The notes under the pieces: generated by a model
Told to the model about the DNA's origin: nothing
Seen by the model: only the letters and a program-made list of their open reading frames with translations
Database searches by the model: none
Position numbers and translations under genes: made by a program
Shown: positions 9,876-19,175 of the stretch, piece after piece
Position numbering within the stretch: the first letter of the stretch is position 1
How the letters are laid out: the number at the start of each line of letters is the position of its first letter
Source of the DNA: an uncultured Bacteroidales bacterium
GTDB taxonomy: Bacteria > Bacteroidota > Bacteroidia > Bacteroidales > Paludibacteraceae
Assembly (NCBI GenBank): GCA_903830915.1
Contig: CAIKVR010000356.1
Span: 1-64,000, forward strand
DNA: 64,000 nt
Direction: 5' to 3'

Positions 9876-9967
9876 TATTTTAAATTTTATGTCTGATTAA
9901 ATGATTTTCCGAGAATTACGAATCGTTATACTTTAGCCTTTTTTATGGTTAATTGAAAATAGTTTAG

Positions 9968-9975
9968 TACTTTTG
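9968..9975 (+). promoter_or_regulatory. -7 box upstream of lpxD
   Basis: TACTTTTG matches TAnnTTTG, 16 bp before the chosen lpxD ATG. No well-spaced TTG -33 element is visible, and the leader would be very short, so this is tentative. Confidence 0.45.
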
Positions 9976-9991
9976 TGCCAAATTTTTGGAT

Positions 9992-11035
9992 ATGGAGTTT
10001 TCAGCTCAACAAATTGCAGAATTTTTAGGAGGTGAAATTGAAGGCGATGCTTCAGTTAAGGTGAGTTATTTTTCTAAAATAGAAGAAGGCAAACCGGGTA
10101 CACTGAGTTTCCTTTCAAATCCAAAATACACCCAATATATCTATGAAAGTCAGGCAAGTATAATTCTTGTGAATAAGACTTTCAAGGCAGAAAAAGAGGT
10201 AGGTGCAACATTAATACGGGTTGATGATTCATATGCTTCGTTAGCTGTGTTACTATCGCTGGTAGATCAAATGAAGCCCAAGAAAACCGGAATATCTTCG
10301 CAAGCAGCGATTTCAGATTCCGCCATCATTGGTGAAAATGCTTACATTGCTCCGTTTGTATATATTGGTGAGCAAGTAAAAATCGGCAAAAATGTGAGGA
10401 TTTATGCGGGTTGCAGTATCGATGATGGGTCTCAAATAGGAGATAATGTTTGTCTATATGCCGGTGTGAAAATATATAACGATTGCTTGGTTGGAAATAA
10501 CTGCATACTTCATTCGGGTGTGGTTATTGGTTCCGATGGATTTGGATTTGCTCCCACAGAAGATGGTTCGTATAAAAAAATCCCTCAAATGGGTAATGTT
10601 GTATTGGAAGACGATGTAGAAATTGGCGCCAATACCACTGTCGACCGTGCCACGTTGGGTAGTACAATTATTCACAAGGGAGTGAAGCTGGATAATCTGG
10701 TTCAGATAGCACATAATGTAGAAGTGGGTGACAATACAGTTATTGCAGCGCAAACAGGCATTTCCGGCTCTACTAAACTGGGTAAACACTGTACAGTAGG
10801 TGGTCAGGCAGGCTTTGCCGGTCACATTCAAATGGCCGATGGCACGATAATTGGAGCGCAGGCAGGAGTTGGAGGTTCAATAAAAGAACCAAATCAGAGG
10901 ATACAAGGCTCACCGGCAATTTCGATGACTAAGTTTTATAAGTCAGCGGTAGTAATCCGCGATTTACCTGAAATACAGAAGTTGATTCATTCCATGCAAA
11001 AACGGATTGAAGAGCTTGAAAATAAACTCAAATAA
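9992..11035 (+). CDS. lpxD: UDP-3-O-acylglucosamine N-acyltransferase
   Basis: This enzyme catalyses the third step of lipid A synthesis, adding the N-linked hydroxyacyl chain to UDP-3-O-acylglucosamine. The 347-residue protein has an N-terminal uridine-binding region ([10 protein letters not shown]) and a long left-handed beta-helix of hexapeptide repeats. The catalytic histidine is in QIAHNVEVG. The track begins at TTG 9986; the ATG two codons later (MEFSAQQIA) is the better start. It heads the lpxD / lpxC-fabZ / lpxA run, with 62 bp to the next gene. Confidence 0.95.
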   Translation: MEFSAQQIAEFLGGEIEGDASVKVSYFSKIEEGKPGTLSFLSNPKYTQYIYESQASIILVNKTFKAEKEVGATLIRVDDSYASLAVLLSLVDQMKPKKTGISSQAAISDSAIIGENAYIAPFVYIGEQVKIGKNVRIYAGCSIDDGSQIGDNVCLYAGVKIYNDCLVGNNCILHSGVVIGSDGFGFAPTEDGSYKKIPQMGNVVLEDDVEIGANTTVDRATLGSTIIHKGVKLDNLVQIAHNVEVGDNTVIAAQTGISGSTKLGKHCTVGGQAGFAGHIQMADGTIIGAQAGVGGSIKEPNQRIQGSPAISMTKFYKSAVVIRDLPEIQKLIHSMQKRIEELENKLK

Positions 11036-11097
11036 TATCATTTTTATTATATAAAAACCGGCAACCCACTGCGAAGGTTGACCGTAAAACGATTAGC

Positions 11098-12480
11098 ATG
11101 TCGAAACAACAAACTATTAAACAAGCATTCACGCTTTCAGGAAAAGGACTGCATACCGGACTTGAAATTAATCTGACTTTTAAACCGGCTTCCGAGAATC
11201 ATGGAATAAAAATAAAAAGAATTGACCTTGAAGGACAACCTGTAATGGATGCTGTGGCTGAGTATGTAACCGAAACCACCCGCGGAACAGTATTACAAAA
11301 AGGCGAAATGCAAATCAGCACCATCGAACATGTAATGTCGTCACTTTATGCGTTAGGTATTGATAATTGTTTACTGGAAGTAGACGCACCTGAATTTCCA
11401 ATTCTGGATGGAAGTGCAAAATATGTTGTTGAAGGCATACAAAAAACAGGAATTGAAGTACAAAGTGCAGATAAAGACTATTATATAGTTCGCAAAAAAA
11501 TAGAATACAGTATTCCTGAAACAGGAGCAAAAATAACCATAATTCCAGATGATACATTCAGTGTAGATGTTCATATTGGTTTCAATTCCAGCGTATTAGC
11601 CAATCAGTATGCTTCACTTTCATCGCTCGATAATTTTGTGGATCAGGTTTCAAGCGCCCGAACCTTTGTGTTTGTTCATGAACTTGAACCACTTATCAAA
11701 ATGAACCTGATAAAAGGCGGTGATTTGAAAAATGCCATTGTTATTTATGATCGCAAACTCGCTCAAGAGGATTTCGATAAACTTGCCGATTTATTACATC
11801 AACCTCATCTGGATGCCGATAAGTTAGGCTATTTAAACGGAGGTATTCACTTCTCAAATGAACCCGCTACTCATAAACTATTGGATATAATCGGTGATTT
11901 GGCTTTAATAGGCAAACCATTGAAAGGCAAAGTAATAGCCACATATCCGGGACACAAAATAAATACGGATGTAGCCAAACTAATTCGTAAAGAATTAAAA
12001 AAGCAAGAAGTTCAGGCCCCTATATATGACGATTCTATACCACCGGTGTTGGATGTTAATGCTATTCGTAAATTGTTGCCTCATCGCTGGCCATTTTTGA
12101 TGGTGGATAAAATCATCGAGATGCGTGAGAAAGTTATTGTCGGAGTGAAGAATGTGACTGTAAATGAAACTTTCTTCATGGGACATTTCCCTGATGAGCC
12201 TGTTATGCCGGGTGTTTTACTGGTAGAAGCTATGGCTCAAACTGGCGGTCTGCTTGTGTTAAATACTGTAGATGAACCGGAACGTTATTCCACCTATTTT
12301 TTGAAGATAGACAACGTTAAATTCCGCCAAAAAGTTGTTCCGGGCGATACGGTTATCTTTCACCTCGAAATGACCGAACCAATGCGCCGGGGTTGTGCAG
12401 TAATGAAAGGAACTGCTTTTGTAGGAGGAAAAATAGTTACTGAAGCCGAATTCATGGCACAAATTGTAAAAAACAAGTAA
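11098..12480 (+). CDS. lpxC-fabZ: Bifunctional UDP-3-O-acyl-N-acetylglucosamine deacetylase / 3-hydroxyacyl-ACP dehydratase
   Basis: This 460-residue fusion protein is typical of Bacteroidetes. Residues 1 to about 300 are LpxC, the zinc deacetylase that commits the pathway to lipid A; zinc-ligand motifs are TIEHVMSS and HKLLDIIGD, and DAPEFPILDGS is characteristic. Residues about 310-460 are FabZ, the hot-dog-fold dehydratase of fatty acid elongation, with LLPHRWPFLMVD and the catalytic His/Glu region GHFPDEPVMPG-EAMAQ. Fusing them couples use of the hydroxyacyl-ACP pool by two competing pathways. The gene is followed directly by a hairpin-rich element before lpxA. Confidence 0.96.
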   Translation: MSKQQTIKQAFTLSGKGLHTGLEINLTFKPASENHGIKIKRIDLEGQPVMDAVAEYVTETTRGTVLQKGEMQISTIEHVMSSLYALGIDNCLLEVDAPEFPILDGSAKYVVEGIQKTGIEVQSADKDYYIVRKKIEYSIPETGAKITIIPDDTFSVDVHIGFNSSVLANQYASLSSLDNFVDQVSSARTFVFVHELEPLIKMNLIKGGDLKNAIVIYDRKLAQEDFDKLADLLHQPHLDADKLGYLNGGIHFSNEPATHKLLDIIGDLALIGKPLKGKVIATYPGHKINTDVAKLIRKELKKQEVQAPIYDDSIPPVLDVNAIRKLLPHRWPFLMVDKIIEMREKVIVGVKNVTVNETFFMGHFPDEPVMPGVLLVEAMAQTGGLLVLNTVDEPERYSTYFLKIDNVKFRQKVVPGDTVIFHLEMTEPMRRGCAVMKGTAFVGGKIVTEAEFMAQIVKNK

Positions 12481-12481
12481 G

Positions 12482-12592
12482 TAGCCCATAAATCCCCCAA
12501 GAAGGGACTTAATTAAAAATATCCGAATCTATTTTAAATTAATTTTGATAAATCCTTGCTCTTTATTCCCACTTCGGAAGTTAGGGGCTTAA
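12482..12592. repeat. Hairpin-ended intergenic element, copy 1
   Basis: The ~110-bp element starts two bases after the lpxC-fabZ stop. The left end TAGCCCATAAATCCCCC continues into AAGAAGGGACTTAA. The right end CACTTCGGAAGTTAGGGGCT is roughly its inverse, and the middle is AT-rich. The left end is clearly homologous to that at 55241. It resembles a REP or small MITE-like element and carries no gene. Confidence 0.65.
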
Positions 12593-12603
12593 AAATAATA
12601 ACA

Positions 12604-13383
12604 ATGAAACAACCGTTAGCATACATTCACCCCGACGCTAAAATTGCCTCAACCGTTGTGGTTGAACCTTTTGTAACTATCGACCGTAACGTTGTTATCG
12701 GTGAAGGATCTCAAATTGGTTCTAATGTTACGATTATGGAAGGTGTTCGTATCGGTAAAAACTGCAAAATTTTCCCGGGTGCGGTTATTGGTGCGGTTCC
12801 ACAGGATTTAAAATTTAAGGGTGAAGACTCACTGGTAATTATTGGTGACAATACCACAATACGTGAATTTGTTACTGTAAACCGCGGAACAGCGGCAAAA
12901 GGTAAAACAGTGATTGGCGATAACTGTCTGTTGATGGCTTATTGTCATGTGGCTCACGACTGTATTATTGGTAATAATGTAATCATGTCCAACGCTACTC
13001 AACTTGCCGGAGAAGTGGAAATTGACGATTTTGCCATTATTGGTGGAGGTTCTTTGGTTCATCAATTTACCCGAATTGGTTCACACGTGATGATTCAGGG
13101 TGGTTCTAAAATAGGTAAAGACGTTCCTCCGTTTATTACAGCAGGCCGTGAACCGCTCTCGTATGCCGGAATTAATTCAATCGGACTTCGTCGTCGTGGC
13201 TTTACCAACGAGCAAATACGTGATATTCAGGATGTTTATCGCTACATTTTCCAATCGGGGATGAATACCGCACATGCTATTGAACGTATTCAGGCTGAAC
13301 TTCCAGCAACAAACGAACGCGATGAAATTCTGCTGTTTATCAAAAACTCACCACGCGGAATTATCAAAGGATATTTTGAATAA
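12604..13383 (+). CDS. lpxA: Acyl-ACP--UDP-N-acetylglucosamine O-acyltransferase
   Basis: This is the first enzyme of lipid A synthesis, a trimeric left-handed beta-helix in the cytoplasm. It has 259 residues from the ATG at 12604 (MKQPLAYIHPDAKI). The track's earlier non-ATG start adds 16 codons translated from the repeat element and is rejected. Hexapeptide repeats run through the first ~190 residues. The catalytic histidine is in HVAHDC, and the C-terminal helical part has the family's GLRRRGF. It is the third gene of the lpx run and is followed by a terminator. Confidence 0.95.
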   Translation: MKQPLAYIHPDAKIASTVVVEPFVTIDRNVVIGEGSQIGSNVTIMEGVRIGKNCKIFPGAVIGAVPQDLKFKGEDSLVIIGDNTTIREFVTVNRGTAAKGKTVIGDNCLLMAYCHVAHDCIIGNNVIMSNATQLAGEVEIDDFAIIGGGSLVHQFTRIGSHVMIQGGSKIGKDVPPFITAGREPLSYAGINSIGLRRRGFTNEQIRDIQDVYRYIFQSGMNTAHAIERIQAELPATNERDEILLFIKNSPRGIIKGYFE

Positions 13384-13445
13384 CAAAAATCTTTAGTAGT
13401 TCGACAACGGAGAACACTTTAAAAGTTTTCACATATAACAAAACT

Positions 13446-13479
13446 CTCAAAGGTACTTTGTACTCTTTGAGGTTTTTTA
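13446..13479 (+). terminator. Rho-independent terminator after lpxA
   Basis: CTCAAAGGTAC (13446-13456) pairs with GTACTCTTTGAG (13460-13471) with one bulged T. A run of six T follows. It closes the lpx unit about 60 bp after lpxA. Confidence 0.8.
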
Positions 13480-13490
13480 TTTACATTCAA

Positions 13491-13521
13491 TTGTTCAATT
13501 CGCAAAATTCAACTATTTTTG
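13491..13521 (+). promoter_or_regulatory. Bacteroidetes-type promoter for glnS
   Basis: TTG at 13491-13493, a 20-bp spacer, then TATTTTTG at 13514-13521, an exact TAnnTTTG match. It predicts a leader of about 90 nt before the glnS ATG. Confidence 0.75.
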
Positions 13522-13553
13522 CGTTGAAACTGTAAAACAAAAAAGTTACTGAG

Positions 13554-13584
13554 AGCAAGGCCTATCATTGTATAGGTCTTTGCT
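13554..13584 (+). promoter_or_regulatory. Leader hairpin in the glnS 5' UTR
   Basis: AGCAAGGCCTAT (13554-13565) pairs with ATAGGTCTTTGCT (13572-13584) through 12 pairs with one G-T wobble and one bulged T, around a 6-base loop. It lies between the predicted promoter and the start codon. No T-run follows, so it is not an intrinsic terminator, and I do not recognise it as a known riboswitch or T-box. Confidence 0.5.
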
Positions 13585-13616
13585 TGTAAAAAAGTAATAC
13601 ACAATTTATATCAAGT

Positions 13617-15305
13617 ATGGAAAATATTGATGAAGCACCAAAGAAAAGCCTGAATTTTATTGAGGCTTTTGTTGAACAGGATTTGAAAGATGGAAAAAAC
13701 GATGGAAGAATTCAGACCCGTTTCCCACCCGAACCAAATGGTTATCTGCACATTGGTCATGCTAAGGCTATTTGCCTTGACTTTGGTGTTGCACGTAATT
13801 ACGGAGGTGTCTGTAACCTGCGTTTCGATGATACCAACCCGGTAAAAGAAGATGTTGAATATGTTGATTCCATTCAGGAAGACATTCAATGGCTCGGCTA
13901 CAAGTGGAAAGATATTTATTATGCTTCCGATTATTTCCAGCAACTATGGGATTTGGCTGTAGATCTTATTAAACAGGGAAAAGCTTATATCGACGAACAA
14001 TCGGCTGAACTTATTGCCAAACAAAAAGGCACACCAACCGTTCCCGGTACTGAAAGTCCATACCGCAACCGCCCCATTGAAGAAAATTTGGAACTTTTCC
14101 ATAAAATGAATACAGGTGAAGTGGCCGAAGGTGCAATGATTCTGCGTGCCAAAATTGATATGGCTTCGTCAAACATGCATTTCCGCGACCCGATTATGTA
14201 TCGTGTGATTAACTCACACCCACATCATCGCACCGGTTGGACTTGGAAAGCATATCCGATGTACGATTATGCTCACGGCCAGTCCGATTATTTTGAAGGA
14301 GTGACCCATTCTCTTTGTACGCTCGAATTTGAAGTTCACCGCCCGCTTTACGATTGGTTTATCGATCAGTTTAAAGACAGCGATTACCGCCCACGTCAGA
14401 TTGAGTTCAACCGATTAAACCTGACTTACACGGTGATGAGCAAGCGCAAAATGCTTCAGCTGGTTCAGGAAGGGCTTGTAAGCGGTTGGGATGATCCTCG
14501 CATGCCGACAATTTGCGGTTTACGCCGACGTGGTTATTCTCCTGAAGCAATTCATAATTTCATTGATAAAATTGGTTATACGAAGTTTGAAGCACAAAAT
14601 GATATCGGATTGCTGGAATATTCAGTTCGGGAGAGTCTGAATAAAGCTGCAACACGTGTAAATGCTGTTCTTGATCCTGTGAAACTCATTATTACCAATT
14701 ACCCGGAAGGTCAGGTAGAAATGATGGAAACGGTGAATAATCCCGAAGATGAATCGGCGGGAACACGAGAAATCGCTTTCAGCAAAGAACTTTACATGGA
14801 ACGTGATGACTTTATGGAAGAAGCTCCGAAGAAGTTCTTCCGCATGACTCCCGGTCAGGAAGTTCGACTGAAAAGTGCCTATATTGTAAAATGTACCGGT
14901 TGCAAGAAGGATGCTGAAGGTAATATTGTAGAAGTTTATGCTGAATATGATTCGCAAACCAAAAGTCACATGCCCGAAGCTAACCGCAAGGTAAAAGGAA
15001 CACTTCACTGGGTATCGGCTTTGCACTGTCTGAATGCTGAAGTCCGACTATACGACCGCTTGTTCAGTGTTGAAAATCCATCAGCCGATGAGCGCGATTT
15101 CCGTGATTTGCTGAATCCGGATTCTTTGAAAGTACTTACAGATTGTAAGGTTGAAGCGTCTTTGAAAGATGCTAAATCATTGGATCACTTCCAGTTTCAA
15201 CGGATTGGTTATTTTAATGTGGATTTGGATTCAACGCCAGACAAGTTGATATTTAACCGTACAGTTTCGCTTAAAGACAGCTGGGCAAAAGAACAAGGTA
15301 GATAG
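13617..15305 (+). CDS. glnS: Glutaminyl-tRNA synthetase
   Basis: This 562-residue class I aminoacyl-tRNA synthetase charges tRNA-Gln. The N-terminal Rossmann fold carries the HIGH signature in PPEPNGYLHIGHAKA and FDDTNPVKEDVEY. The KMSKS-type loop is VMSKRKM. The C-terminal half forms the beta-barrel anticodon-binding domains. Length and motifs are typical of GlnRS and not of the related GluRS. The ATG follows a ~90-nt leader with a stable hairpin. It is transcribed alone and ends in a terminator. Confidence 0.96.
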   Translation: MENIDEAPKKSLNFIEAFVEQDLKDGKNDGRIQTRFPPEPNGYLHIGHAKAICLDFGVARNYGGVCNLRFDDTNPVKEDVEYVDSIQEDIQWLGYKWKDIYYASDYFQQLWDLAVDLIKQGKAYIDEQSAELIAKQKGTPTVPGTESPYRNRPIEENLELFHKMNTGEVAEGAMILRAKIDMASSNMHFRDPIMYRVINSHPHHRTGWTWKAYPMYDYAHGQSDYFEGVTHSLCTLEFEVHRPLYDWFIDQFKDSDYRPRQIEFNRLNLTYTVMSKRKMLQLVQEGLVSGWDDPRMPTICGLRRRGYSPEAIHNFIDKIGYTKFEAQNDIGLLEYSVRESLNKAATRVNAVLDPVKLIITNYPEGQVEMMETVNNPEDESAGTREIAFSKELYMERDDFMEEAPKKFFRMTPGQEVRLKSAYIVKCTGCKKDAEGNIVEVYAEYDSQTKSHMPEANRKVKGTLHWVSALHCLNAEVRLYDRLFSVENPSADERDFRDLLNPDSLKVLTDCKVEASLKDAKSLDHFQFQRIGYFNVDLDSTPDKLIFNRTVSLKDSWAKEQGR

Positions 15306-15330
15306 AATATTTGCCAATAATAATTCTAGA

Positions 15331-15365
15331 AAAGCCGTTGCAAGTAAAATTGTAACGGCTTTTTA
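15331..15365 (+). terminator. Rho-independent terminator after glnS
   Basis: AAAGCCGTTGCAA pairs with TTGTAACGGCTTT (one wobble) and is followed by T residues. It sits between the convergent ends of glnS and the S9 peptidase gene. Confidence 0.8.
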
Positions 15366-15391
15366 GTGTTTTCTGACTTTTTTCGATAACA

Positions 15392-17767
15392 TTACTTCAG
15401 ATATTTCTCCAAAAACACATCCTGCTCCCAAAGCAGGTGAAGAATATTTTCGCGTGCCACATAAGCATGTTGTTCTTTGGGAAGTATGACCATTCGAGCA
15501 GGAGCACCGAGACCCGATAGAGCCTGAAAGTATCGCTCAGTTTGTAAAGTGAAGGTTCCGGGGTTATTGTCAGCTTCGCCGTGTACAAGCAAAATTGGCT
15601 TTTTCAACTTATCTGCATTCATAAATGGTGACATTTCATTATAAACCTCAGGTGCATCCCAATAGTTTCGCTGTTCACTCTGGAAACCAAATGGTGTTAG
15701 TGTGCGGTTATAGGCACCACTTCGGGCAATTCCGCAGGCAAATAAATCAGAATGTGTAAGCAGATTGGCTGTCATAAAAGCACCGTAGGAATGACCGCCA
15801 ACAGCCACTTTCGTGCGATTAATAAACCCCAACGAATCAACCGCATCGATTGCTGCTTTTGCATTTGATACCAATTGTTCAATAAAGTTATCGTTTGGTT
15901 CAGTTTCACCTTCGCCTATTATTGGGAAAGCTGCATCGTCAAGCACAGCATATCCACGAGTAACCCAATACACAAATGAACCGTAATACGGATAAGTGAA
16001 TTCATTTTGATTGGCAGAACTTTGTCCGGCACTGTTTTTATCCTTGTATTCAGCTGGATATGCCCAGATAAGTAGCGATAATTTTTGGGTTTTTCTTTCC
16101 CTGTCGTAACCCGCTGGCAGATAAAGTGTTCCCGAAAGTTCCACTCCATCAGCACGTTGGTATTTAATCACTTGCTTATATACGTTTTTTATAGTTTCAA
16201 ATGGATTGGGGAAACTTGTTATCTGAGTAACGGTATCTTTTTCTCGGAAATTTCGGAAATAATAATTAGGATATTCATTTTTTGACTGAATGCGAACCAA
16301 AGCCTGACCATTTCTATAACCCTCAATATCGAAAATTTCTTCCATTTTGTCAGTATAAAGCGACTGATAAAGGCGTTTTGTTTTCAACGTTTTCAGATTA
16401 AGCTCATCAATAAAAGGGAATTGTCCTTTTGCTGTATGCCCTTCACCTATTCTGAAAAGACAATCATCGGCTATAGCCAATGTGTATTTTCCATATTCAT
16501 TTTTCCATGTATCAAAATGTCCGGGGTCGGAATATATATCCTGAAAGTTACGGTCGTTGATAATTATCGGAGCATCATCCGGTATCGAAGGATTTATCAG
16601 GTAGGTTCTTTCATTTCGGGTATCGTACCATTCATCCTGAATCACAGCTATATCTTTATTTCCCCAAATAATATTCATAAACCGTTGAGTAGTTTTGGTC
16701 AGCAAGGTTGGATTTTCGTCAAACGGTGCTTTCCAAAGATAAACTGCATCGCGAAAATCGGCTTTTTTTTGTGGGTCACCACCATCCAGGGCTTCCACAT
16801 AAAATAAGGTTGCTGGTTCATCAAGTCGCCAGTTAAGCTGACGTTTCCCCTTCCTTACAGCCATAAAACCCTTAGGCAATACTTCCGAAAGTGGGACTTC
16901 GTTCACGGTTTTTGCTTCATTTGTTTTCAGATTGCTAACAACCGAAGTCATTGGAAATCGGTTTAACGGCACCACATACGAGAATGGTTTGTGTAACTTA
17001 GTTGTCAAAAGATAATTTCCATCCGGCGAAAAGGCTTCAAAACTATACATATCAGCCGGTTTGAATAATTCAGCTTTTCCGTTGAGGTCAACCATATAAA
17101 GTTCGGAAGTTGCCAATGTAACAAAATTCGCCTCATCGACTGCATTTTTGAGTAAATCGGGATACGTTCGATTTTGCGATTTGGAACCCTCACTGGTTGA
17201 GATTGTTGGACCGGTTGGAAGATTTATTTTGGAATCAATTAATAATGGACGGTCCTGGGGCAATAACCGAACCAGTAAAGCTTTACTGTTGCGATACCAG
17301 TTCAGCGGATTTCCCAGATTAGCATTAATCACAGCATCAGTTAATCGAATAGCTTGTGCCGTTGCAATATCCAACATCCAAAGTTCAACACCATAGTCAA
17401 CGGTATTTGTAAAAGCAACTTTTGTTTCATCGGGTGACCAGGTAATAAATGTAATTCGTGGATTGGCAGGCAATCCTTTTACCTGAATTTCAATCGTTTC
17501 AGAAACTTTTCTGACTTTCAGGTTGTTTACATAATTGATAGAAGATGAGATATTTGTTACCGGATTCACTCTTAATCCACCCATACTAATTTCCTGAACA
17601 TTCAGATCTTCAATCGATTTATAAGTTGGACTGTAAATCAGTAATAAAAACTCTTTGTGCGTATCGATTGAAACTTGTGGTGTCCGTTGATAATCGGCTA
17701 ATTGTAAAATAGAGTTAGGTGGCAATTGATAAGTCAGATTTTCCTGTGTATTTGTTGTTATGGACAT
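15392..17767 (-). CDS. S9-family (prolyl oligopeptidase-like) serine peptidase without signal peptide
   Basis: This is a 791-residue protein. Its N-terminal ~500 residues look like a beta-propeller with dipeptidyl-peptidase-type repeats (FITWSPDETKVAFT, FSPDGNYLL). The C-terminal alpha/beta hydrolase has the nucleophile motif GGHSYGAF, an acid in HGEADNNPGT and a histidine in KEQHAYVAR. It should cleave oligopeptides. The opening ENLTYQLPPNSILQLADYQR reads like the mature start of secreted relatives, yet no signal peptide precedes it and an in-frame TAA lies two codons upstream of the ATG. It may therefore be cytoplasmic. It stands alone, convergent with glnS and divergent from the nucleases. 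Confidence 0.88.
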   Translation of the reverse strand: MSITTNTQENLTYQLPPNSILQLADYQRTPQVSIDTHKEFLLLIYSPTYKSIEDLNVQEISMGGLRVNPVTNISSSINYVNNLKVRKVSETIEIQVKGLPANPRITFITWSPDETKVAFTNTVDYGVELWMLDIATAQAIRLTDAVINANLGNPLNWYRNSKALLVRLLPQDRPLLIDSKINLPTGPTISTSEGSKSQNRTYPDLLKNAVDEANFVTLATSELYMVDLNGKAELFKPADMYSFEAFSPDGNYLLTTKLHKPFSYVVPLNRFPMTSVVSNLKTNEAKTVNEVPLSEVLPKGFMAVRKGKRQLNWRLDEPATLFYVEALDGGDPQKKADFRDAVYLWKAPFDENPTLLTKTTQRFMNIIWGNKDIAVIQDEWYDTRNERTYLINPSIPDDAPIIINDRNFQDIYSDPGHFDTWKNEYGKYTLAIADDCLFRIGEGHTAKGQFPFIDELNLKTLKTKRLYQSLYTDKMEEIFDIEGYRNGQALVRIQSKNEYPNYYFRNFREKDTVTQITSFPNPFETIKNVYKQVIKYQRADGVELSGTLYLPAGYDRERKTQKLSLLIWAYPAEYKDKNSAGQSSANQNEFTYPYYGSFVYWVTRGYAVLDDAAFPIIGEGETEPNDNFIEQLVSNAKAAIDAVDSLGFINRTKVAVGGHSYGAFMTANLLTHSDLFACGIARSGAYNRTLTPFGFQSEQRNYWDAPEVYNEMSPFMNADKLKKPILLVHGEADNNPGTFTLQTERYFQALSGLGAPARMVILPKEQHAYVARENILHLLWEQDVFLEKYLK

Positions 17768-17821
17768 ATTTTAAATGCTATTATCTGAGTTTAATTGTTC
17801 ATTAATGAACACAAGCTATTG

Positions 17822-17829
17822 CAAATGTA
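17822..17829 (-). promoter_or_regulatory. -7 box for the S9 peptidase gene
   Basis: On the minus strand TACATTTG matches TAnnTTTG, 54 bp upstream of the ATG. It supports the annotated start without a signal peptide. No clear TTG at the -33 position was seen. Confidence 0.55.
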
Positions 17830-17986
17830 CTCATTTTCATTTGATTTTTCTTAAAAAACCAGGTAATAAATAGTTTGAAAAATGGAAGAGTGCTTGTAAT
17901 TGTTTAATACACACTAAGGTGAGCGAATATTTATGCAGAAAATGCTTAAAAATATAAAAACACAAAAATATTCAAAAGTTATTCTT

Positions 17987-17994
17987 TAAATTTG
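17987..17994 (+). promoter_or_regulatory. -7 box for the nuclease cluster
   Basis: TAAATTTG matches TAnnTTTG, 54 bp upstream of the chosen ATG of the first endonuclease gene. The track's TTG start at 17992 lies inside this box and is rejected. Confidence 0.55.
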
Positions 17995-18048
17995 CAAGAT
18001 TTTGCGCTTGAAAAAAAACCATTTCTGAAATCATTATTTATTCGTTAT

Positions 18049-19101
18049 ATGAAAAAACTATTTACTTTTCTACTTCTTTTACTTTCACTATTTTCACTTG
18101 CTACAGAGCCCAGTGGATATTATAATGCTGCGGTTGGAAAAACTGAAGCTGCTCTGAAAACTCAACTTTACACTATTATATCAACCGGAACTGCAAATGT
18201 TGGGTATGATGGATTATACAATGTTTATCCTACCAGTGACCTTACAGCCGATGGTAAAGTATGGGATATGTATTCAACCTGTACATGGACACATGGTGTG
18301 AAAAAGTGCGGTAATTATTCTGCCGTTTGCGACTGTTATAATCGTGAACACTCAATACCACAAAGTTGGTTTAATGAACAATCGCCTATGGTAAGTGATG
18401 CACATCACATATATCCTACTGATGGGAAAGTAAACGGTCAACGAAGTAACTATCCACATGGAGAGTGCAGTGGCGGAACAACACTCGCAGGTGGAAAAGG
18501 ACGTCTAGGAAGCTCTACATTTGCAGAATACAGCGGTACGGTGTTTGAACCGGATGATGAATACAAAGGTGATTTTGCACGTACCTATTTTTATTTTGCC
18601 ACCCGATATCAGAATATTATGACTTCATTTGTAGGAGGCCCTACATTTGATCATACTACTTATCCTTCATTAGCTACCTGGAGCATCGATTTATATTTAA
18701 AATGGAGTCGACAGGATCCGGTAAGCAAAAAAGAAATTGATAGAAACAATGCAATAGAAGTTTTCCAACACAACCGAAATCCGTTTATTGATCATCCCCA
18801 ACTTGCCGAATATATTTGGGGAAGCCATAAAGGCGAACCATGGTCGTTGAGTGCAGGGATTGACCCATTGAAAATAGAATTTACATTATCTCCAAATCCT
18901 GTACGCGATAATATTACCGTAAAATCTGATGAAATTAATCTACGCTATTCTATTTTCAATTTAAATGGTCAGACATTAATTGAAAATCAGTTGATTGCAA
19001 CTCAAACAATTTCTGTCAATCAACTAGAAAACGGAATATATCTGATTCAATTGAAGTCAGGAAACCGTAAAACAATCCAGAAATTTGTCGTCAGTAAATA
19101 A
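18049..19101 (+). CDS. Secreted endonuclease I-family nuclease, T9SS-sorted (paralogue 1)
   Basis: This 350-residue protein starts at the ATG at 18049 (MKKLFTFLLLLLSL, a clear signal peptide). The track's earlier TTG start lies in promoter sequence. The endonuclease I / EndA-type nuclease domain (about 20-265) has the Glu-His catalytic motif NREHSIPQSWF and the following SDAHHIYPTDGKVN-RSNYPHG block, an active-looking metal-dependent nonspecific nuclease. A short type A T9SS sorting domain (from SPNPVRDNITV to QKFVVSK) follows directly, without the extra modules of the next three paralogues. It probably degrades extracellular DNA/RNA at the cell surface. It heads four tandem homologues. Confidence 0.88.
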   Translation: MKKLFTFLLLLLSLFSLATEPSGYYNAAVGKTEAALKTQLYTIISTGTANVGYDGLYNVYPTSDLTADGKVWDMYSTCTWTHGVKKCGNYSAVCDCYNREHSIPQSWFNEQSPMVSDAHHIYPTDGKVNGQRSNYPHGECSGGTTLAGGKGRLGSSTFAEYSGTVFEPDDEYKGDFARTYFYFATRYQNIMTSFVGGPTFDHTTYPSLATWSIDLYLKWSRQDPVSKKEIDRNNAIEVFQHNRNPFIDHPQLAEYIWGSHKGEPWSLSAGIDPLKIEFTLSPNPVRDNITVKSDEINLRYSIFNLNGQTLIENQLIATQTISVNQLENGIYLIQLKSGNRKTIQKFVVSK

Positions 19102-19175
19102 AACTGATTAAATTTAATAATCACTTGGGGGATTTTTTCAAAGAAAATTTCAAATTTTCATTTTCACACTATCTT

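Noticed and set aside
12482-12592. Insertion sequence remnant with transposase
   Set aside because: No coding potential; only ~110 bp with hairpin ends, so treated as a REP/MITE-like element.
12556-12603. Longer lpxA start in the track
   Set aside because: It adds 16 residues translated from the repeat element; the ATG at 12604 matches normal LpxA length and N-terminus.
13554-13584. T-box riboswitch upstream of glnS
   Set aside because: Leader too short, no T-box sequence and no terminator hairpin.
17992-18048. Longer start for nuclease paralogue 1
   Set aside because: The TTG lies inside a TAAATTTG -7 box and the added residues precede a perfect signal peptide.
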